Shown in pieces: positions 4,997 through 9,086 of a DNA stretch of 9,086 nt. The stretch comes from Leptospiraceae bacterium. GTDB lineage: Bacteria > Spirochaetota > Leptospiria > Leptospirales > Leptonemataceae. The notes beneath the pieces are model-generated. The model saw only the letters and a program-made list of their open reading frames with translations. It was not told the origin of the DNA and made no database searches. How positions within the stretch are numbered: the stretch's first letter is position 1; each line of letters opens with the position of its first letter. Position numbers and translations under genes: made by a program. The DNA lies in contig JAGRNC010000085.1 in the NCBI GenBank assembly GCA_020440935.1, positions 1-9,086 of the forward strand, given 5' to 3'.

Positions 4997-5983
4997 ATGG
5001 TTCACCCCAACGAAGCATTATTTGCAGGCGAGAAGCCCTATCCGGTAATCCCCAGTTGCGAGCACTTTGCTGGAAACGAAAAGATGATCGGCAAAGCATT
5101 CAGCTTCCAGAAAGAGAAAGGTCCCATTTTCGACATTACTATGGACTGCGAGGACGGCGCTCCTACAGGCCAGGAAAAAGAGCATGCCGAGATGATCGTA
5201 CGTATGCAGAACTCAGCCGAGAATGAGTTCGGAATGGCAGGCGTTCGGATCCACGATTACACCCATACCGAGCACTGGAAACAGGATGCCGAAATCGTAA
5301 TCAAAGGCGCTGGCGAAAAGATCGCATACATTACCATTCCCAAGCCCACCGAGGCTTCCCAGGTCGATGAGATGATCGACTACATCCGAAACACCGCTTC
5401 CAAAGCCGGCCTCAAGCGCGAAATTCCTATCCACGTGTTGATCGAAACCCACGGCGCATTGCGCGAAGTAGAAAAAATCGCCGCACTTCCCTGGATGCAA
5501 GTTCTGGATTTTGGTCTAATGGACTTCATTTCCGGCCATCACGGCGCCATACCTCTGGCCAATATGAAAAGCCCCGGTCAGTTCGATCACGAACTTTTGC
5601 GTCGAGCCAAAGCTCATGTTACCGCAGCAGCTCTTGCAAACGGACTGGTGCCTGCGCATAACGTAACTCTTGATCTAAAGAACTACGAACAAACCAAAGC
5701 CGATGCACATCGAGCTCGTTATGATTTTGGATTTCTGCGTATGTGGTCCATCTACCCAACGCAGATTGATGCCATTGTAGAGGCCATGAAGCCCGACCAC
5801 TCCGAAGTAACCAAGGCAGTGGGCGTTCTGATGGCAGCCCAGGATGCAAGCTGGGGCCCCATCCAGTACGATGGCGAACTACATGACCGTGCAACCTACC
5901 GCGGATTCTGGACCATTGTTCAGCGTGCCAAGGTTTCCGGCGAATCGCTGCCCGACGAGGCAAACAAAAGATGGTTTAACTAA
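4997..5983 (+). CDS. HpcH/HpaI aldolase / citrate lyase beta-like (CoA-ester lyase family) protein
   Basis: A 328-residue TIM-barrel enzyme of the family that includes CitE, malyl-CoA lyase and HpcH/HpaI aldolases, which make or break carbon-carbon bonds next to a carboxylate or CoA ester with Mg2+. Hallmarks: FDITMDCEDGAP (45-56, the acid-rich strand), AGVRIHDY with Arg84, LIETHGAL with metal-ligand Glu150, then LDFGLMDFISG with Asp171/Asp176. GGAG at 4987-4990, six bases before the ATG, sets the start. It lies alone, with no citD/citF or citrate-lyase subunits nearby, so it is not part of a classical citrate lyase. The N-terminal HPNEALFAGEKPYPVIPSCE looks like a distinct conserved subfamily rather than the standard CitE start. 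It ends at a strong terminator. Substrate is unknown; family assignment is firm. Confidence 0.9.
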   Translation: MVHPNEALFAGEKPYPVIPSCEHFAGNEKMIGKAFSFQKEKGPIFDITMDCEDGAPTGQEKEHAEMIVRMQNSAENEFGMAGVRIHDYTHTEHWKQDAEIVIKGAGEKIAYITIPKPTEASQVDEMIDYIRNTASKAGLKREIPIHVLIETHGALREVEKIAALPWMQVLDFGLMDFISGHHGAIPLANMKSPGQFDHELLRRAKAHVTAAALANGLVPAHNVTLDLKNYEQTKADAHRARYDFGFLRMWSIYPTQIDAIVEAMKPDHSEVTKAVGVLMAAQDASWGPIQYDGELHDRATYRGFWTIVQRAKVSGESLPDEANKRWFN

Positions 5984-5997
5984 TTCAGACAGAATCT

Positions 5998-6017
5998 TCG
6001 CCTTCTGCGAAAGGCGA
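5998..6017 (+). repeat. First of two tandem hairpins after the aldolase gene
   Basis: TCGCCTT (5998-6004) pairs with AAGGCGA (6011-6017) around a six-base loop. It starts 14 bases after the stop codon and stands four bases before the main terminator stem. No T-run of its own; probably an auxiliary 3'-end structure. Confidence 0.5.
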
Positions 6018-6021
6018 TTGA

Positions 6022-6047
6022 GGGGGACTACGGTCCCCCTTTTTTTT
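6022..6047 (+). terminator. Rho-independent terminator of the aldolase gene
   Basis: GGGGGAC (6022-6028), a TACG tetraloop (of the stable UNCG type) and GTCCCCC (6033-6039), followed at once by eight T residues (6040-6047). This is a textbook intrinsic terminator on the plus strand. It also insulates the convergent minus-strand SDR gene, but has no T-run in that direction. Confidence 0.93.
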
Positions 6048-6199
6048 GCCTTGACCTGCCTCTTTTTTCGCCTGAAATTCCTGGCTGAATGTAACACAGC
6101 GATGGCGATGTTACTGAAACGATTAAAGGACACGTCGACCCCATGGCAGGATCGAATTATGCATTTACGCTTCTCTGCTGGCTATATGGCTAAGAGCTT

Positions 6200-7708
6200 C
6201 TATTTCCCGGAAGCTGCAAATCGATCCAAAAACCTTGCAAAGGAATGCATTACCCAGAGATGAATCGGCGCCTGCGTAAATTTGTAGAGGAACCAGGGGA
6301 GCGAAGGTTCAAATTCATGAACGGCACTAAGTGCACATTTTAAATCGGGCAGAGTGCGAAACTCCAGTCTTCCTCTGGAATGCTTCGCAGCAAGCAGTCC
6401 GCCGGTAACGTAATACAACTGCCGGCTCGGATCGGATCGCTCTTCGCTTATGGTCAATTCCAGCAATTTCAATCCCAGTCCAAAAAATCCAACGACCCCT
6501 GCACCGGGATCTCTGCGAATCTTTAGAAATGGACTTAGCTTTTTCTCCAGCCACACTGGATAGAGTTCGGCCAGGAAAATGGCGTCCTTTTGGGGCGGTA
6601 ATGGTAGCCTTTGCACCGAGCGGACTAAGTTTCTGGTGTTCGCTTCTCTAATCGCAGACGGCCGCGTATGGACCTGCCTGGGTGCAGCACTTCCATCTGG
6701 TGCGCTGGTTCGGTCCTCTCGGATAGATGAATCATGCACTACCTCCGCCGAACGGCGCTCCGGATCGGCTGCACTGGCCTTCTGCAATGCCTCGTCTATC
6801 GTCGTTCGAAGAAACTTGCTATATTTCCTGGGAGCCTCCGCGATCATATCATGCTTTAGGCTTTCTACCAGCGGAGAGACCAGCTCGCTGGAGCTACCGG
6901 TAATGAGTTCGATCCAGAGAAGCGAAAGGCGCGGCGAGTAAAAAGAAACGGGAAGAAAGAACCTTCGCTTTCCCAGTGCAAGAGCGGTCTTTTTCATCAA
7001 TGAAATGTAGTTCAGACGATTGGGACCTGGAGCGTTTACAATGGCGCTTTTCGTATGCGATTCGGTAATTAGCTGGCGCATGAGGGCGAGTAGATCGTGA
7101 ATGTATACCGGGTTAGACAGGCTACTGGTCCAGGAAGGGCAAATCATCAGAGGCAATCGATCTACTAGCTTTCGCATCATTTCGAAAGAAGATCCCCCTT
7201 TTCCCAGCACCAGGGCAGCTCGTAGCGAAATTACGGGGATGCCGGTGGAGCCCAGGACTACCTCTACTTCTTTGCGGCTTCGTAGATGCGGGCTTAATTC
7301 TGCGTCGGGAAGGTCTGGAAGAATGCCGCCCAGATAGATTATCTTTCGCACCTTGTTGCGCGCTGCTGCCCGGGCGAAGTTGTCAGCAAGAATCAGGTCG
7401 GTATCTTCGAAGGAGCCTTGCATCAGTCGAGCCGAAGGAAGCATGGAATGTACAAGATACAATGCTATGTCGCAGCCTTTCAGTGCATTCTCCGCATCGA
7501 GTAGCGAATACAGATCGGCGGCCTGCCATTGCACGGAGGTGGGTAAGCCTGCCGGGCGCCGGGAACGTCCCAGGCCCCGAATTCGAAACTCCTGGTGGAA
7601 TGCGCGAATAAAACTGCGACCCACAAAACCGCGCGCGCCGGTTACCGCAATCATTGGCTTTTTGCCGGACTGGCCGGATGGTTTTGGTGCTATTTGTCTT
7701 TCCTCCAT
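6200..7708 (-). CDS. Atypical SDR (YbjT-like) NAD(P)-binding protein with C-terminal DUF2867-like domain
   Basis: A 502-residue protein. Residues 19-30 (MIAVTGARGFVG) form the Rossmann-fold TGxxGxxG dinucleotide-binding loop, followed by ALYLVHSM (82-89), a segment seen in YbjT-like atypical SDRs. The usual YxxxK catalytic pair is absent; in its place is SPHLRSRKEVE (139-149), also typical of that group. After about residue 305 comes a charged, Ser/Ala-rich linker (to about 360) with few hydrophobics, then a C-terminal domain (about 368-495) with LYYVTGGLLA and GRLEFR, resembling the DUF2867 region of such proteins. The role is unknown, perhaps quinone or polyketide-like substrate binding. 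The ATG at 7708 overlaps the end of the channel gene by 19 bases; ATG 7654 (residue 19) would give a more usual SDR start. No minus-strand terminator is evident after 6200. Confidence 0.85.
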   Translation of the reverse strand: MEERQIAPKPSGQSGKKPMIAVTGARGFVGRSFIRAFHQEFRIRGLGRSRRPAGLPTSVQWQAADLYSLLDAENALKGCDIALYLVHSMLPSARLMQGSFEDTDLILADNFARAAARNKVRKIIYLGGILPDLPDAELSPHLRSRKEVEVVLGSTGIPVISLRAALVLGKGGSSFEMMRKLVDRLPLMICPSWTSSLSNPVYIHDLLALMRQLITESHTKSAIVNAPGPNRLNYISLMKKTALALGKRRFFLPVSFYSPRLSLLWIELITGSSSELVSPLVESLKHDMIAEAPRKYSKFLRTTIDEALQKASAADPERRSAEVVHDSSIREDRTSAPDGSAAPRQVHTRPSAIREANTRNLVRSVQRLPLPPQKDAIFLAELYPVWLEKKLSPFLKIRRDPGAGVVGFFGLGLKLLELTISEERSDPSRQLYYVTGGLLAAKHSRGRLEFRTLPDLKCALSAVHEFEPSLPWFLYKFTQAPIHLWVMHSFARFLDRFAASGK

Positions 7709-9086
7709 CGCAGCGGAAAGCCGGCCGATGGATTCGCTCCCGGGGAGTCTTCGGGCAAAGCAGTGCTACTACCATCGCGAAGGGCATAGTAATGGGGTGA
7801 CATGATTTCGATACCCGCCTTATTGAACTGCTCCAGTATCTTTTCGTGCAGGTTGGAATAGATTCTTGCCATTTGATCCGGTCGATCGGTGTAGCAATTA
7901 ATCTGATAGCTCACGTAGTAATCGTCCAGCGAGGTTTGCAGCACAAATGGTTCCGGAGACTTCTTCACAAAATCCAGCGATTTGGCTGCCTTAATCAGCA
8001 GTTTTTGCACCTTCGCATGAGGAACGTCATAGCCAATGGTTACCGTGGAATGAAGAATCAGGCCTTCCGTATCTTTTCTGGCTACGGTGGTGCTATAGTT
8101 GATAATATGGCTGGAAAGCACCGCTCCATTGGGAATGGTAATCTCCACGTTTTTAACTGTTCGAATGCGCGTGACCAGCAGGGTTTTCTCCAGAATATCG
8201 CCTTCCGTTTCTCCAATCTTCACTCGATCGCCCACTCGAAAGGGACGCATGTAGGTAATGACCACTCCCGCCATAATGTTTGCAATGATGGCGCTCGAAC
8301 CCAGCGATAGCATGAATCCCAGAAATAGCGAAATCCCCTTGAATGCATCCGAGTTTGCTCCCGGAAGGTAGGGGAATGCGATAACAGCCGCAAAAGCGAT
8401 CAGAATAACGGACAGAATCTTATGTGTAGGTCCGGCCCAGTCATCGTAAAATCCTGGAATCTCTATGGTGCCGCGTTCGACCTCTCTAAACAGAAAACCA
8501 GTAAACTTGATGACGTAGCGGGTAGCCACAATGACCAGAATGATAAAGAACAGGTTTGGTAAGTAACCTACAAAGGCGCCGGCGGCAAAGGAAACCGGTC
8601 GATAGATATATCCCAGAAGGGCATTGGCCCAATTCTGTGTGGCCTGGAACAATCCAAACACTGTGGCCAGATAAATAAAAGAGACCAGTACCAAAAGAAG
8701 TACGCGAAGTCCACGGACGATTCCCACGAAGAGACCGAGCAGCCTTTGCCTGGAAAGAAGGACCGTATTCTGGAATTCCAGATCGGGAACAAATCGGTTC
8801 TGGAGCGCGGGGATGGCCCGCTCCAGGAGACTGGATGACCTGAGAATGCCGCGAATCACAAAATTGAAAACAATGGTGGCCACAAATACCTTCACCCAGG
8901 CCCGAATTACGGATGCAACAGAGGAATCGGCGGAGCCAGGAAAAAGACGGATTACCGCATCGGCCACAAACCAGATAAGCGATACCGTGAGCACCAAATG
9001 GAGTAATCTGAGGATGCCGCGCAACAGTGTTTGCATGGTACTGGCGCGCATAATCTCGGCATTGCGAATTCGCAGTCCCGTGGTTA
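7690..9086 (-). CDS. MscS-family mechanosensitive ion channel (5' end beyond window)
   Basis: MscS-type channels sit in the inner membrane and open under tension, releasing solutes during osmotic down-shock. Counting from an ATG at 9051, membrane segments lie near residues 18-38, 55-72, 112-138, 157-183 and 211-228, and the pore helix at about 238-268 (FMLSLGSSAIIANIMAGVV). The beta domain follows with the family's strongest signature: MRPFRVGDRVKIG, then EKTLLVTRIRT and EITIPNGAVLSSHIINYS (269-320), and a C-terminal alpha/beta domain. The frame stays open upstream of 9051 to the window edge, and those residues (TTGLRIRNAEI) look like real protein, so 9051 is probably an internal Met and the gene starts outside the window. 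Its stop lies inside the start region of the SDR gene, indicating an operon with translational coupling. Family assignment is firm. Confidence 0.92.
   Translation of the reverse strand, partial: TTGLRIRNAEIMRASTMQTLLRGILRLLHLVLTVSLIWFVADAVIRLFPGSADSSVASVIRAWVKVFVATIVFNFVIRGILRSSSLLERAIPALQNRFVPDLEFQNTVLLSRQRLLGLFVGIVRGLRVLLLVLVSFIYLATVFGLFQATQNWANALLGYIYRPVSFAAGAFVGYLPNLFFIILVIVATRYVIKFTGFLFREVERGTIEIPGFYDDWAGPTHKILSVILIAFAAVIAFPYLPGANSDAFKGISLFLGFMLSLGSSAIIANIMAGVVITYMRPFRVGDRVKIGETEGDILEKTLLVTRIRTVKNVEITIPNGAVLSSHIINYSTTVARKDTEGLILHSTVTIGYDVPHAKVQKLLIKAAKSLDFVKKSPEPFVLQTSLDDYYVSYQINCYTDRPDQMARIYSNLHEKILEQFNKAGIEIMSPHYYALRDGSSTALPEDSPGANPSAGFPLRWRKDK

Noticed and set aside
4627..5005. Frames in the gap after the aldo/keto reductase (4627-4980 plus, 4715-5005 minus)
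   Set aside because: Arg/Pro-rich, no conserved motif, overlapping each other; the minus one also overlaps the aldolase start region.
6091..6114. GTAACA...TGTTAC inverted repeat as terminator of the SDR gene
   Set aside because: Only a 6-bp AT-rich stem with a 12-base loop and no T-run on the minus strand.
1..9086. Mobile element, prophage, CRISPR array or defence system
   Set aside because: No transposase, integrase, cas-like or toxin-antitoxin coding sequence and no regularly spaced repeat array; the GGAGTGAAA repeats are too short and too few for CRISPR.

Overview
The window is a piece of an ordinary bacterial chromosome of moderate GC. It carries six complete protein-coding genes and two partial ones, one running off each end. 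Most of it reads as core or housekeeping sequence. I see no transposase, integrase, phage gene, CRISPR array, rRNA or tRNA. Gram-negative life style is suggested by a putative lipoprotein with a relaxed lipobox, a GT4 glycosyltransferase, and Shine-Dalgarno/terminator signals of the usual form. The mix would suit a spirochaete of the Leptospirales type, but that is a weak guess from family resemblance and not something the sequence proves.

Layout. (a) 1-475, minus strand: 5' part of an unrecognised, probably secreted lipoprotein-like protein, cut by the left edge. It diverges from (b) a GT4-like glycosyltransferase, 517-1614, plus strand. (c) 1615-1894: a 280-base gap with a GC-rich hairpin and four phased copies of a GGAGTGAAA-like repeat just before hisF. 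(d) 1895-2960: hisF then hisE, a small histidine-biosynthesis pair on the plus strand; hisE probably starts at a GTG with a good ribosome binding site. (e) 2961-3157: a gap with several inverted repeats, ending in a perfect hairpin that buries the ribosome binding site of (f) a small DoxX-like membrane protein, 3158-3529. (g) 3530-3745: a gap packed with inverted repeats and a possible sigma-28-like promoter. (h) 3746-4705: an aldo/keto reductase with an intact catalytic tetrad. (i) 4706-4996: a GC-rich non-coding gap with palindromes. (j) 4997-5983: an HpcH/HpaI aldolase/citrate-lyase-beta family enzyme with its own ribosome binding site and a textbook rho-independent terminator. (k) Converging on it from the right on the minus strand, an operon-like pair: an MscS-family channel (7690 to beyond 9086) whose end overlaps the start of an atypical SDR-type NAD(P)-binding protein (6200-7708).

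How the genes relate. hisF and hisE act in the same pathway (HisE hydrolyses phosphoribosyl-ATP, HisF is the cyclase/synthase subunit that makes IGP and AICAR). The overlap of the channel and SDR genes implies co-transcription and translational coupling. The other genes look like separate units, each with its own upstream spacing. I did not find a convincing new multi-gene system. The most interesting signals are regulatory: the ribosome-binding-site hairpin at 3120-3151, the 20/21-base phased repeats before hisF, and the dyad before the aldolase gene. Two protein-level oddities also stand out: changed active-site positions in the glycosyltransferase, and a probable internal duplication in the channel's membrane region.
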